Shown here: piece by piece, positions 1 through 8,914 of the stretch
Numbering within the stretch: the first letter of the stretch is position 1
How the letters are laid out: each line of letters opens with the position of its first letter
From: Anaerocolumna sp047777345
Lineage (GTDB): Bacteria > Bacillota > Clostridia > Lachnospirales > Lachnospiraceae
NCBI GenBank assembly: GCA_047777345.1
Contig: JBKEEJ010000010.1
Span: 49,958 to 113,957 of the forward strand
DNA: 64,000 nt
Reading direction: 5' to 3'
Made by a program: the position numbers and the translations under genes
Notes under the pieces: generated by a model
Databases searched by the model: none
What the model was told of the DNA's origin: nothing
Seen by the model: the letters and a program-made list of their open reading frames with translations, nothing else

Positions 1-1055
1 TCACGGTCGCCCAAAGCGGAATAATACGTACAGTTTACCTGATAAATATCCAGATTATTATAGGCTTCCGTATTATATATTTTCTTAACATTTGCTCCAC
101 ATTTGAAAATATCTTCTTTGGTTCGCTCAATCTCCTCATCGGGGAGAAGGTCTTTCACATCCACAACGCCGATTCCGTCATGGGTATCCAGGGTGGTAAA
201 CTGCTTTCTGGGGCATATTTTTAGCCAATTCTTTAAGTACCCGGTCTTTCCATAATACAAAGCATTTAACATAAGCATTGGCAATGCGAAATCGTATACA
301 TAATAATTATTATCCGCAATTTTCTTCTGAAATGTATAATGCTCATGAACCTCCGGCAGCAGCTTTGCCCCATAAGGTTTTATAATATCATCACATTCTT
401 TCAGCAACTGCCATACATCCGGTTCCACAAAGAAGCAGTTCGTTCCGGCTTTCTTTGTGGCATAAGCAAATGCATCCAGCCGAATAACAGATGCCCCATG
501 CTTACATAGTGTAGTCAAATTGTCCCGAATAAATTTTTTTGCCGTCTTGGTTCTGCAATCTATATCAATCTGTTCCTCATCAAAAGTACACCAAATCTTT
601 TCCCTGCTGCCATCCCTAAAAGTAGCTTCCACATAAGGCGCTCTGGGTTTACGCTTATAAATAAGGTCTATCTCTTCTTTTGTAGGTTCGCCGTTTTCCC
701 AGAAGTTTTTATATCTGAGGAACAAATCCTTATATTCTGATTCATCTTTCTTATCCAAAAAATCTTTATAATATTCACTTTGTGCCGAAATATGATTAAT
801 CATAAAATCAAACATTAAGTAATAATCTTCTGCCAAATGTTCGATATCATTCCAGTCTCCAAAAGCCGGGTCTACCCTCTGGTATTCCATCGGAGCAAAT
901 CCCCGGTCGCCGGAAGAAGGAAAAAAGGGAAGAATATGAATCCCGCCAATGGCTTTTGCAAAATAGCAATCAATAACCTGGGACAGTTCCTTCAGATTTC
1001 TTCCAATGGAGTCCGGATAAGTAATAAGCATACATTTATTTTCAAGCTTTTTCAT
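1..1055 (-). CDS. gtfA: Sucrose phosphorylase (GH13 subfamily 18), C-terminus cut by window edge
   Basis: Cytoplasmic enzyme splitting sucrose with phosphate into glucose-1-phosphate and fructose. About 351 codons are present of a family that is usually about 480-490 residues; the rest lies left of the window. Seen: N-terminal barrel start (MLITYPDSIGRNL), the nucleophile motif VIRLDAFAY (Asp about 194), the acid/base region LLPEVHEHY (Glu about 235) and the transition-state Asp motif TLDTHDGIG (about 289-296). The early GGIHILPFFPSSGDRGF block is characteristic of sucrose phosphorylases rather than amylases. The ATG at 1055 follows GGAGG. It is the last visible gene of the operon with the CUT1 transporter just upstream (51-nt gap), so the imported sugar is probably sucrose or a related glucoside. 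Related glucosylglycerate or sucrose-6-phosphate phosphorylases cannot be fully excluded. Confidence 0.88.
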   Translation of the reverse strand, partial: MKKLENKCMLITYPDSIGRNLKELSQVIDCYFAKAIGGIHILPFFPSSGDRGFAPMEYQRVDPAFGDWNDIEHLAEDYYLMFDFMINHISAQSEYYKDFLDKKDESEYKDLFLRYKNFWENGEPTKEEIDLIYKRKPRAPYVEATFRDGSREKIWCTFDEEQIDIDCRTKTAKKFIRDNLTTLCKHGASVIRLDAFAYATKKAGTNCFFVEPDVWQLLKECDDIIKPYGAKLLPEVHEHYTFQKKIADNNYYVYDFALPMLMLNALYYGKTGYLKNWLKICPRKQFTTLDTHDGIGVVDVKDLLPDEEIERTKEDIFKCGANVKKIYNTEAYNNLDIYQVNCTYYSALGDR

Positions 1056-1105
1056 AATAACCTCCAAATAGTTGATGAGTGCAGTTTTTTCCTATACTGT
1101 TTATA

Positions 1106-1969
1106 TTATAATTTCACGGCACCCGCAACCACACCGCTTATAATCTCTTTCTGAAGGAACAGATGAAGCAGCAGAACCGGAGCAACGGTCAGAACAAGGC
1201 CTGCCATAATCACTCCATAATCCGCAGAATAAGTTCCATAAAACGCATAAGTTGACAAAGGAAGGGTAAATAACTGCTTTCTTCCTAATACCAACGAAGG
1301 TAAAAGATAATCATTCCAGAAGGCCAGTACATTTAGTATAACAAGTGTGGAAGTTGTGGGCTTTAACAGAGGAAAAACAACTTTAAAAAACGTCTGAACC
1401 TTACTGCAGCCATCCAGGTAAGCAGCTTCCTCAAGAGAAACTGGAATATTGCTTTTAATAAACCCCTGATATATAAATACTGACATACTCATTGCAAATC
1501 CAGTATGCATAAAAATCAGGGTCACTCTCCTGTTTAAAATATTTAACCAGGAACCGTAAATTGACACAAGCGGAATCATAATAGCCTGAAACGGAATAAT
1601 CATTGATGCACACATAATGGAAAAAAATACCCTGGAGAACAAATTTTTTGCTCTCGTAAAATAATACCCAACCATAGATGAGAGAACAATGACAAGGAGA
1701 GTACTAAGTCCGGTTACAAAAAGGGAATTTCCAAAAGCTTTCACAAACTCCATTTTAACGAAGGCTTTTACATAGTTATCCGTTATATAACCTTTTTCTG
1801 CAATCAGAGAAAGGGGCCCGGTAATAATATCTCTTTTTTGTTTAAACGAATTTAACAGTATAAGAAAAAACGGGATTATGTAGAGGAGAAACATTACGAA
1901 TACTGTAAAAAATACGATGGCTTTTATAATACTGCGCCTGATACCGCCAATTTTTGAACCTTTTGCCAT
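1106..1969 (-). CDS. CUT1 sugar ABC transporter permease, MalG-type
   Basis: Inner-membrane permease of a carbohydrate ABC importer, 287 residues. Seen: an N-terminal segment with basic residues before the first membrane helix, about six hydrophobic segments, and the cytoplasmic EAA loop (EEAAYLDGCSKVQTFFKVV, about residues 181-199) that contacts the ATPase. The C-terminal ending GVVAGAVKL is typical of this family. Its start codon shares one base with the stop codon of the upstream permease, so translation is probably coupled. No ATPase gene is in the operon; CUT1 systems in Firmicutes commonly borrow a shared MsmK/UgpC ATPase. Substrate is inferred from the neighbouring sucrose phosphorylase. 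Confidence 0.9.
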   Translation of the reverse strand: MAKGSKIGGIRRSIIKAIVFFTVFVMFLLYIIPFFLILLNSFKQKRDIITGPLSLIAEKGYITDNYVKAFVKMEFVKAFGNSLFVTGLSTLLVIVLSSMVGYYFTRAKNLFSRVFFSIMCASMIIPFQAIMIPLVSIYGSWLNILNRRVTLIFMHTGFAMSMSVFIYQGFIKSNIPVSLEEAAYLDGCSKVQTFFKVVFPLLKPTTSTLVILNVLAFWNDYLLPSLVLGRKQLFTLPLSTYAFYGTYSADYGVIMAGLVLTVAPVLLLHLFLQKEIISGVVAGAVKL

Positions 1970-2856
1970 TATGCTTCAACCTCCTTTTTCTTGCCTAAGT
2001 AGACCTGAATACCACTGATACAAGCTACAAACAAAAATAGGATCAACGCTTCCGCCTGGCCTACCCCGTAATTTCTGGAAGTAAAAGCTTTATCATAAAC
2101 GTACATTGCTACCAGCCTGGTACTGCCATAAGGTTCTCCGCCAGTTAAAGTTAAGTTTACATCATAAACCATAAATGCTCTGGATAATGTAAGAAACAGG
2201 CAGATTACAAAGGAAGGAACCATTAATGGAATAATTATGGTTCGTAACAGCTGAAAACCTGTGGCTCCATCTATTTTTGCCGCTTCTAGAACATCCACAG
2301 ACAGTCCGGTAAAACCGGCAATATAAATTAACATCATATAGCCGGATAGCTGCCATACTGTTACAATAACCAGGGCCCAAAAGGCTTTGTCCGGATCCGA
2401 CAGCATAGATTTGGAAATATAATCCCATTCCAGTTTCTGCCCGATACTTACAAGTACTCTGGAAAAAATAAACTGCCAGATGAACCCCAATACCACACCG
2501 CCTATCAGATTAGGGGTAAAAAAGCCGGTACGGAAAAAGTTCTGGCCTCTAATCCCACTGGTCAAAGCATATGCAAGAAGAAAGGCAATCAGATTTACAA
2601 AAATCAGCGTTGCCACAACATATTTTAAGGTCAGTCCCATGGAAGTCCAGAAATTCACATCCCGAAAAACTTCCATATAATTGGATAATCCCACAATTGT
2701 CTTTTGTTTGCTAACACCGTCCCAATCTGTCAGTGTCAGGTAAAAGCCATAAATAAACGGCAATATGACGACACAGCAAAATACCAGACACCCCGGTAAA
2801 GCAAATATGCAAAGATTCTTTAATTTTTCAAGTGGTTTTTTCCCCATCATTCCCAT
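1969..2856 (-). CDS. CUT1 sugar ABC transporter permease, MalF/UgpA-type
   Basis: Partner permease of the same importer, 295 residues. Seen: first membrane helix at about residues 14-38, the family motif GLSNYMEVF, further helices and the EAA loop (LEAAKIDGATGFQLLRTIIIP, split here as LEAAKIDGATG then FQLLRTI). ATG at 2856 follows GAAAGGATAATATT. It sits between the binding-protein gene, from which it is separated by a strong hairpin, and the MalG-type permease, which it overlaps by one base. Confidence 0.9.
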   Translation of the reverse strand: MGMMGKKPLEKLKNLCIFALPGCLVFCCVVILPFIYGFYLTLTDWDGVSKQKTIVGLSNYMEVFRDVNFWTSMGLTLKYVVATLIFVNLIAFLLAYALTSGIRGQNFFRTGFFTPNLIGGVVLGFIWQFIFSRVLVSIGQKLEWDYISKSMLSDPDKAFWALVIVTVWQLSGYMMLIYIAGFTGLSVDVLEAAKIDGATGFQLLRTIIIPLMVPSFVICLFLTLSRAFMVYDVNLTLTGGEPYGSTRLVAMYVYDKAFTSRNYGVGQAEALILFLFVACISGIQVYLGKKKEVEA

Positions 2857-2896
2857 AATATTATCCTTTCTTTACCGGATTCCAATTCATTGTTTA

Positions 2897-2925
2897 TCAT
2901 CCGTGGGGAATATCCCCACGGATGA
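2897..2925 (-). promoter_or_regulatory. Perfect 13-bp hairpin between binding-protein and permease genes
   Basis: Arms TCATCCGTGGGGA and TCCCCACGGATGA are exact complements around a 3-nt ATA loop. On the minus-strand transcript it lies 25 nt after the binding-protein stop codon and is not followed by a U tract, so it is better read as an mRNA-stabilising or processing hairpin than as a full terminator. Inverted repeats occupy the same position in three other transporter operons in this window. Confidence 0.8.
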
Positions 2926-2950
2926 CTTATTGGAAAACATCCCAAACTAA

Positions 2951-4357
2951 TTATTTTTGAGATGTCCAATAGCTGTCTATTTCAGCAGCCAGTTCTTCCT
3001 TGGTACTCTGCTTTGCTATGTACTTCTGCATTGATGCGCCGAGTACGCTCCAATGATCGGAAGGGGCTATAAAAGAAGAAGAATAAGTCTTACCAGATGC
3101 CATTTTTTCCTGGATGTCTTTACCCAGAGGATCCAATGGAGTATAAGGATTATTGGAGCAAGCAGGAATAACCGCTGCTGTTTCAACTAACATTTTCTGT
3201 CCCTGATCGTTATATACAATCCAGTTTAAAAATTCTTTGGCTGCTGCCACTTCATTATCCGTTGCTTTGGTGGAATCTATCATAACCTGTTTGGTAGCGG
3301 CAGCCTGAATTGCATTATTTGCAAAATCAGAGGTATCATTGCCTAATACAAACGGTATAAATCCATATTCATCATCCTTAGACGCACCTGCTTCTTCAAG
3401 ATTCGGCCATGCCCAGCAACCGTTAGCCCAGATAGCCGCTTTGCCATCTACAAGGAAAATTGGATCTTGTTCATATATAGCGCCAAGAGGATCATCACCG
3501 TTAATGTTATATTCCAGTAAAAGATCCATGGTATCAATAAATTGGTTAAATCTCTCATAATCTTCAACTTTAAGACTACCGTCTTTTAATTTATTAATTA
3601 ATTCCGCGCTGCCTTCGGTAGTACCGTCATAGGTATCATATATAAATCCCAGCTGATGAGCACCCAAAGACCAGTCTTCCTTAGATATAACAACCGGATT
3701 TTCCATACCTGCGGCGCGAAGATTTTCCAATAATTTCTTTAAAGCGTCATAAGAATTAATGGTAGAAGGATCAAAGCTCGTGCCTAAGGTATCCTCGATA
3801 GCCTTTTTGTTATAAATAAGACCTCTTCCTTCTACACAGAAGGGAAAACTGTAAACTTTACCATTGATTTTGGTAAGCTGGTCCTCACATTCCTTAGTCC
3901 ATTGTTCGGAAGACAAATCAAGTGCATGTTCTTCTGCCAGAGCAATAACATCTGTTGTATCAAGCATAGCCATAGTCGGGGCCGTACCTGAATTATACAT
4001 GCTTGTGATTTTGGTATAAGGGGATTCACCGGTTCCGCAGGCGATAATTTCAACACTGATACCTGTTTCTGCTTCAAATTCTTTTGCCATCTCTTCCAAA
4101 GCTGTCTGAATCTCACCTTTACTGTTTAAAAATGATATTTTGGTTCCGGATAAATCTGCTGTCCCGGCATCCGATGTTTTCTCTGAAGCAGTATCCTCAT
4201 TGCTGTTAACAGAGTCATCTTTTGTTTCCGCAACATCTTCTGTGGCCGAGTTTCCATTATCCGTACTTGTCGCATTGTTTTTGCTGCCACACCCGGTCAT
4301 CATGCCAACTATCATGGCAACCACTGTGATAAGAACTAATAACTTCTTTACTTTCAT
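2951..4357 (-). CDS. CUT1 extracellular sugar-binding lipoprotein
   Basis: Surface lipoprotein that captures the sugar for the adjacent permeases, 468 residues from the chosen start. Seen: signal peptide MKVKKLLVLITVVAMIVGM with a lipobox ending MTGC, then a low-complexity Asn/Thr/Glu/Asp linker, then the mature fold beginning GTKISFLNSKGEIQTALEEM, typical of family 1 solute-binding proteins. The start at 4357 was chosen over an in-frame codon at 4414 because GGAGGAG lies just before it and the signal peptide begins there. First gene of the operon; substrate inferred from sucrose phosphorylase downstream. Confidence 0.9.
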   Translation of the reverse strand: MKVKKLLVLITVVAMIVGMMTGCGSKNNATSTDNGNSATEDVAETKDDSVNSNEDTASEKTSDAGTADLSGTKISFLNSKGEIQTALEEMAKEFEAETGISVEIIACGTGESPYTKITSMYNSGTAPTMAMLDTTDVIALAEEHALDLSSEQWTKECEDQLTKINGKVYSFPFCVEGRGLIYNKKAIEDTLGTSFDPSTINSYDALKKLLENLRAAGMENPVVISKEDWSLGAHQLGFIYDTYDGTTEGSAELINKLKDGSLKVEDYERFNQFIDTMDLLLEYNINGDDPLGAIYEQDPIFLVDGKAAIWANGCWAWPNLEEAGASKDDEYGFIPFVLGNDTSDFANNAIQAAATKQVMIDSTKATDNEVAAAKEFLNWIVYNDQGQKMLVETAAVIPACSNNPYTPLDPLGKDIQEKMASGKTYSSSFIAPSDHWSVLGASMQKYIAKQSTKEELAAEIDSYWTSQK

Positions 4358-4436
4358 ATTTACTCCTCCATAAATATAAAATAATTTGCCCCGTTTTCCT
4401 TTTCCTTCATACAACTTAATTTTCTGTTGTAACCAT

Positions 4437-4465
4437 ATAATAACATTGTTTTAATTGTATGTCAA
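4437..4465 (-). promoter_or_regulatory. Sigma-A promoter of the sucrose-phosphorylase/ABC operon
   Basis: Minus-strand TTGACA (4465-4460), 17-bp spacer, TATTAT (4442-4437). It lies 80-108 bp upstream of the binding-protein start and its -35 box is inside the palindromic operator at 4453-4482. Confidence 0.8.
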
Positions 4466-4482
4466 CCGGTTGACATACAATT
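4453..4482. promoter_or_regulatory. Perfect 30-bp palindromic operator, LacI-type core
   Basis: Arms AATTGTATGTCAACC and GGTTGACATACAATT are exact inverted copies with a central CCGG. The TGTCAACCGGTTGACA core resembles operators of LacI/GalR-family repressors. It covers the -35 box of the operon promoter, so a bound repressor should block RNA polymerase. No regulator gene for this operon is visible here. Confidence 0.75.
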
Positions 4483-4807
4483 TATCTATTTTTTTTAACT
4501 GAATTTACTAATTATTGTTGATTACGCCAAATAGATTCATGGGTATTAAGATGTAAATACTGATTTTTCGCATAAATTTTCGTTTATACCTGTTTGATTT
4601 AATATTTTCTTATGACAATCGGTTATCACAAACAAATGGTGTTTTCCATATTGCCTGGTCCTGCCGCCGAACCTTTGTTACAAAAATCCTTTCCAATATT
4701 TTTTTCACCCATAAAAATTTTTGTTGATAATATTTGAATTTTATTTTATAATAATAAAGTAATTCGGCCCAAGATTTATTATTGCTGAATTACTTATTTA
4801 GCAGATT
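4483..4807. other. Intergenic region without gene
   Basis: AT-rich stretch between the sugar operon promoter and tRNA-Ala. No coding potential was seen. The segment around 4735-4765 (TTGAAT then TTATAATAATAA) could hold the tRNA promoter, but the spacing is not convincing. Confidence 0.4.
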
Positions 4808-4879
4808 GGGGCATTAGCGCAGTGGGAGCGCACCACACTGGCAGTGTGGGGGTCAGGGGTTCAAGTCCCCTATGCTCCA
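4808..4879 (+). tRNA. tRNA-Ala (anticodon GGC)
   Basis: 72-nt cloverleaf: acceptor GGGGCAT pairs with ATGCTCC and includes the G3-U70 wobble that alanyl-tRNA synthetase recognises; D stem GCGC/GCGC; anticodon stem CCACA/TGTGG with loop CTGGCAG (anticodon GGC at 4840-4842); T arm AGGGG TTCAAGT CCCCT; discriminator A. The 3' CCA is not encoded. Confidence 0.95.
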
Positions 4880-4923
4880 TTGAAAATTTATAATCAATGA
4901 TTACGACAGTTAAAATCATTACA

Positions 4924-4946
4924 GCACTCTAAACGAGTGCTTTTTT
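4924..4946 (+). terminator. Intrinsic terminator after tRNA-Ala
   Basis: Stem GCACTC / GAGTGC with a 5-nt loop followed by six T residues, 45 bp past the tRNA. Confidence 0.85.
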
Positions 4947-5030
4947 CATATAATCTTTAGGCAGTTATTAAGGGATTTTAATATAATCCGAAACTATTGC
5001 AATATTTTTCTATTAATTAAAATATCTTAT

Positions 5031-5842
5031 TTGAAAGAAGGGATCACTATAGATACAAGAATTGTATATTGCGATGAGACTGGCGACGATGGTTTAAATA
5101 CATCTTCTAGTTCAGCTTTTATATTAACTAGTTTGTATATGCCGGCTGAATCTTGGCAATCCAATTACAATGATATTGTTAAATTGCGTAGACAGCTTAA
5201 AGATCCTACGGATTTCATGTTAAGGAAGAAATGCATACGAAAGATTTTTTGACTGATAAAAATCCCTATCGAAATTACAAATGGACTGACGATCAAAAAA
5301 AATCAATAATACAAGATTTTACAAAATCCATCTCTTGCTTAGATATATCTATAGTAAATGTTATTATTGACAAAACTAAAATTCTTAGCCCATCATATCC
5401 TGTCCTTGAAAATGCCCTTAAATATAATATACAGAGAATAGAAAATACAAGTGGTGGTCAATGGAATTATTTAATTATAACAGATGAAGGTAGAACTGGA
5501 CCAATGCGTGCAACTGCAAGGGCTATAAGAACTTATAATCCCATTCCATCAAAATATTCCGGTACTATAAATAAACCAATAAATTATCTAATAGAAGACA
5601 TTCTGGAGAAAAACTCCAAGGAGTCTTATTTTATCCAAATATGTGACTTTGTTTCTTATTTCGTACATTTATATTATAAGACACACTATAAAAAGGAAAA
5701 TCTTCCCTCACGTGTAAGACGATTAATTGATGATAAATTTGTAAGAAGAGTTATTGCAACATTGAGCAACCATGGAAAAGGGGTTTTAAATGAGTTGGCC
5801 AGTCCAAATAAGTATGGATTGGTAATATATCCCACAAAATGA
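5031..5842 (+). pseudogene. DUF3800-family protein, interrupted by a frameshift
   Basis: Two overlapping frames together give one DUF3800-like protein. The first (5031-5252) carries the N-terminal acidic motif IVYCDETGDDG; the second (5231-5842) continues with MHTKDFLT and ends with acidic motifs IITDEGRTG and IQICDFVSY. DUF3800 is thought to have an RNase H-like fold with such conserved Asp/Glu residues. Reading passes from one frame to the other at AAGGAAGAAATGCATACG (about 5222-5239), where one extra base would explain the shift. The first frame opens with TTG and a weak ribosome site, so the true start is uncertain. No partner gene was seen. A sequencing error at the A run is possible. 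Confidence 0.7.
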
Positions 5843-6062
5843 AAACACCACCTACAATGCATTCGCATGTTCAGTGGTTCATAATTATTATTACATATTA
5901 TGCATTAAATGTCAATAAATATTTAAAATAATAATATTTCAATATATAGGATTACAATACATGTGTTACAAACCAAATAAATAAAAACGGAATCGCTCTT
6001 TGGTGTTATATTTAAGTCACCACAACAAAAATACAAAACTAATTATCTTAAAGGAGCAAAGC

Positions 6063-6533
6063 ATGAAAACATTAATTATCTACAATTCTACATATAAAAA
6101 GAATACGGAACAAATTGCAAAAGTAATTGCAAAAGAAATAAAGGCAGAGCTTGTACCTCTTAAGGATGCAGTAAATATTTCAATTAAAAATTACGACTTA
6201 ATTGGCTTTGGCTCAGGCGTTTATAAGGAAAGTATGGCCCCCCAGTTATTCCAATATGTTAACACATTGGACCTTAAAAATAAAAATTGTTTCGTATTTT
6301 CCACCAGCGGAATGGGAGCAAAATTTTACAACAATAAACTAATAAAGCTATTAAAGAAAAAAGGAGCAAACTGTACGGGCAGTTTTGCATGTAAAGGCAG
6401 TTTTGTAAGCCGGGACTTTAGTAATAATAAGATTTTTGAGTTTATGGGAAAGCTCTCCCAAGGTCATCCAAATACAAAAGATATCAAAAAAGCAGAAAAA
6501 TTTAGTAATCAATTAAAATCAACATCAAATTAA
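6063..6533 (+). CDS. Flavodoxin-like protein
   Basis: 156-residue soluble flavodoxin-fold protein, expected to bind FMN and act in electron transfer or as a small NAD(P)H:quinone/flavin reductase. Seen: strand 1 plus phosphate-binding loop IIYNSTYKKNTEQIAKVIA, then IGFGSGVYKESM and FVFSTSGMGAKFYNN, which match the second and third FMN-contact loops. The size fits short-chain flavodoxins (about 140-170). The ATG at 6063 was preferred over an upstream in-frame start at 6000 because AAAGGAG precedes it and the fold begins there. It is monocistronic and ends before a strong terminator. Confidence 0.8.
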   Translation: MKTLIIYNSTYKKNTEQIAKVIAKEIKAELVPLKDAVNISIKNYDLIGFGSGVYKESMAPQLFQYVNTLDLKNKNCFVFSTSGMGAKFYNNKLIKLLKKKGANCTGSFACKGSFVSRDFSNNKIFEFMGKLSQGHPNTKDIKKAEKFSNQLKSTSN

Positions 6534-6660
6534 ATCTACCCTATTTCAATAGCTCAATATGACAATACCCTTTACATCGCTTCAGTATAAAGGCCGTTGC
6601 ATAAGACAAAGCTTATACAACAGCCCATAGCGTCCGATCATAAAGCATTTAGACTTTGAT

Positions 6661-6710
6661 ACCTCTTAAGCGGATAAGGATTATCCCCTATTCTCTTAAG
6701 AGGTTTTTTC
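6661..6710 (+). terminator. Intrinsic terminator downstream of the flavodoxin gene
   Basis: Arms ACCTCTTAAG (6661-6670) and CTTAAGAGGT (6695-6704) are exact complements, followed by a T run. It separates the flavodoxin gene from the convergent ABC exporter genes. Confidence 0.85.
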
Positions 6711-6722
6711 TTGCTTTCACAA

Positions 6723-7499
6723 TTACTTTAGAAACAGCTTATCATTCTGCATAGACCTTATACAAACAGTTAATGATACCAGGAAAAATAACACGGTAGC
6801 AATGCCTTCGGCCAAAAGATATTTTCCTTCCATTCCCAATAAAAAGTACCTGCTTACGTCCGTAGACCATGTTAACGGATTTATAAGACTAATGATTTTT
6901 AACGGCAGAGGGAATTCGCTGATGGGGTAATAAATCGAGCTTAGGTAAGTCACAGGGGTCATAATAAGGTAATACAAAACGTTAAATTCATCCTGGGTTT
7001 GCAGTCTGAGTGACAGACTGAATAAAAAGCAAAATATACCGCAGCTGCTGATAAGAGAAAAAATCAGGAAAAACAGGAACCAAATATTAAAATATATTAC
7101 CTTAGGATAAAGCCAAACCGTAAACCCTACCATAACCAATATCTGAATCAGAGATACCACAACATGAAAAAGCATACGGCCAATTAATATGCTGTACCGC
7201 TCAATGGGATAGCTTAATAAATAGTTAAATAAACCGGTATATTTATCGAGAAACAGATGGGTTGTGGAAACCATACAATTCGTAATCAGCCCAATGTTAA
7301 CGGAACCGACCAGAAAATACGCAATATAGGGAATTGACCTGGTTTCATCGATTTTTACGTATCCAAACAACTGGTTCATTGCAACCCCAAAGATAAACAA
7401 TATAAACAGCGGATTTAAGAAATTTTCCACCAAAATCCGGTAAGTGGTAAATCTTGTTTTTGCTTCCGTATAAAAGGAGGCCCAAATATCCGAAATCAT
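6723..7499 (-). CDS. ABC-2 type exporter permease
   Basis: 258-residue membrane protein with six hydrophobic segments, of the ABC-2/NodJ-DRA type: an N-terminal cytoplasmic amphipathic piece (SFYTEAKTRFTTYRILVENFL), then helices from about residue 30. The motif SSIYYPISEFPLPLKIISLINPLTW near residues 186-210 (quoted in part: YYPISEFPLPLKII) is typical of ABC-2 permeases for drugs or polysaccharides. Its start codon overlaps the stop of the ATPase gene by 4 bases, so the two are translationally coupled. Substrate unknown. Confidence 0.85.
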   Translation of the reverse strand: MISDIWASFYTEAKTRFTTYRILVENFLNPLFILFIFGVAMNQLFGYVKIDETRSIPYIAYFLVGSVNIGLITNCMVSTTHLFLDKYTGLFNYLLSYPIERYSILIGRMLFHVVVSLIQILVMVGFTVWLYPKVIYFNIWFLFFLIFSLISSCGIFCFLFSLSLRLQTQDEFNVLYYLIMTPVTYLSSIYYPISEFPLPLKIISLINPLTWSTDVSRYFLLGMEGKYLLAEGIATVLFFLVSLTVCIRSMQNDKLFLK

Positions 7500-8452
7500 A
7501 AATTTATCCCCTCTTTCATATTAATTAATATTTCTTCCAAAGATGCCTGTTTAATATTTAGCTCCCCTATATCAATCCATGTTCTTAGTTCGCTTGCTAA
7601 TTGCAGCAATAAATCAGGACTTGACTGTGAAACCACTTTTATTGTAGGAAAATGAAATTCCAGGGAGTATAAGGAAAGATTATATTTTGAAATAACTTCT
7701 TTTAGCTTACTTTCTGTTAAGTTCATATTTTTATCTGTATCCGTAAGCAGGATTTCCAAAACGTTATTCCTGGAAAATTTATGTTTTGTATTTTGAATGG
7801 TATCATTGCTTATCATATATCCATCCTGGAGAATAATCACCCTGTTACAGATTTTTTCAACTTCGTCCAGAATTTGTGTCGTATAAATAATAATTTTTCC
7901 TTCCTGATTTTTTTGATTTAATATCTCAAACAATCTTTTCTTGATTAAAGGGTCCATTCCATGAGTAGGTTCGTCCATTATTATGATTGGGGTATCCAGC
8001 ATAAGGGTTTTGGCAACCTGTACTCTTTTTGCATAACCACCGCTTAATTCGCTGATTTTGCATTTTTTATATTTATGTAAATCCATAATGTCTATAACTT
8101 CATCAATGGCAGCTTTTAACCCTTTTCCCCTTAATCCATACATAAACCCATTTGTTTTTAAATTATCATATACGGTTAAATAATAATCCAGTCCGCTGTT
8201 TTGATATACCACACTAAATTGCTTCCGGTATGCCTTCCCATCCTTGGGACGTAAATGATTAATTAACACCTCGCCTTGTGTTGGCGAAATAATGCCGGTG
8301 ATGGAATGTACAAGCGTTGATTTGCCTGAACCGTTTAACCCAAGGATAGCCAAGGATTCCCCTTTTTCAATGTTAAGATTTATGTTGTTTAAGGCTTTGA
8401 CAGTTTGTTTCTTCGTCACATATTCTTTGCTTAAATTATGAATGGTAATCAT
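7496..8452 (-). CDS. ABC exporter ATP-binding protein
   Basis: 318-residue cytoplasmic ATPase driving the adjacent permease. Seen: Walker A GLNGSGKST (about 38-46), Q-loop VVYQNSGLDYY, signature LSGGYAKRV, Walker B IIIMDEPTHGMDP, and an H-loop region where the usual His is replaced (IIIYTTQILDEVEK instead of TTH). The C-terminal extension of about 90 residues resembles DRA/NodI drug exporters. ATG at 8452 follows GAGGGG. The missing H-loop His is unusual and could slow hydrolysis. Confidence 0.87.
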   Translation of the reverse strand: MITIHNLSKEYVTKKQTVKALNNINLNIEKGESLAILGLNGSGKSTLVHSITGIISPTQGEVLINHLRPKDGKAYRKQFSVVYQNSGLDYYLTVYDNLKTNGFMYGLRGKGLKAAIDEVIDIMDLHKYKKCKISELSGGYAKRVQVAKTLMLDTPIIIMDEPTHGMDPLIKKRLFEILNQKNQEGKIIIYTTQILDEVEKICNRVIILQDGYMISNDTIQNTKHKFSRNNVLEILLTDTDKNMNLTESKLKEVISKYNLSLYSLEFHFPTIKVVSQSSPDLLLQLASELRTWIDIGELNIKQASLEEILINMKEGINL

Positions 8453-8914
8453 ATTATCCCCTCTGAAGAATTTTTGTTTTTACACTATTTTACACTAATA
8501 TAAAATAAAGTTTAAATTCTTAAAATTATGGTAACAGGGCAAGAAAAAAATGTCAATTTTATTGTTGTCATAATCTTGCAATAATCCGGTTAATACTGGA
8601 TATGTTTCAGCAATATAATCACGGTTTTAATACAGCCTTTATTCATTATTTCCCGGCATTAATCCATTGTAATTATAGACCTGTGGAATTTACCTTTCTG
8701 TTTGTATTATCCATATATATTTATTTTCCTTTAAAATCTGTGAGAAAAGGCTTTTCCCCTTGAAACAATGAAATACTTTCTGTTACAATAAGTATTCCGG
8801 TCTATGATAAGTATTTTTTACCGCCAATTATCATAAACTACTTTAAGCCGTATTTAGCTTTCTTAAAAATATGGGCTATTCTTCGTTTCACTTATGCTAA
8901 AGGAGGCTGTCATA
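8453..8914. other. Divergent intergenic region
   Basis: 462 bp, AT-rich, between the ABC exporter operon (minus) and the nuclease gene (plus). It should hold both promoters. No clear -35/-10 pair, operator or structured RNA was recognised. Confidence 0.4.

Noticed and set aside
4808..5900. Genomic island integrated at tRNA-Ala
   Set aside because: No second copy of the tRNA 3' end and no integrase gene were found downstream.
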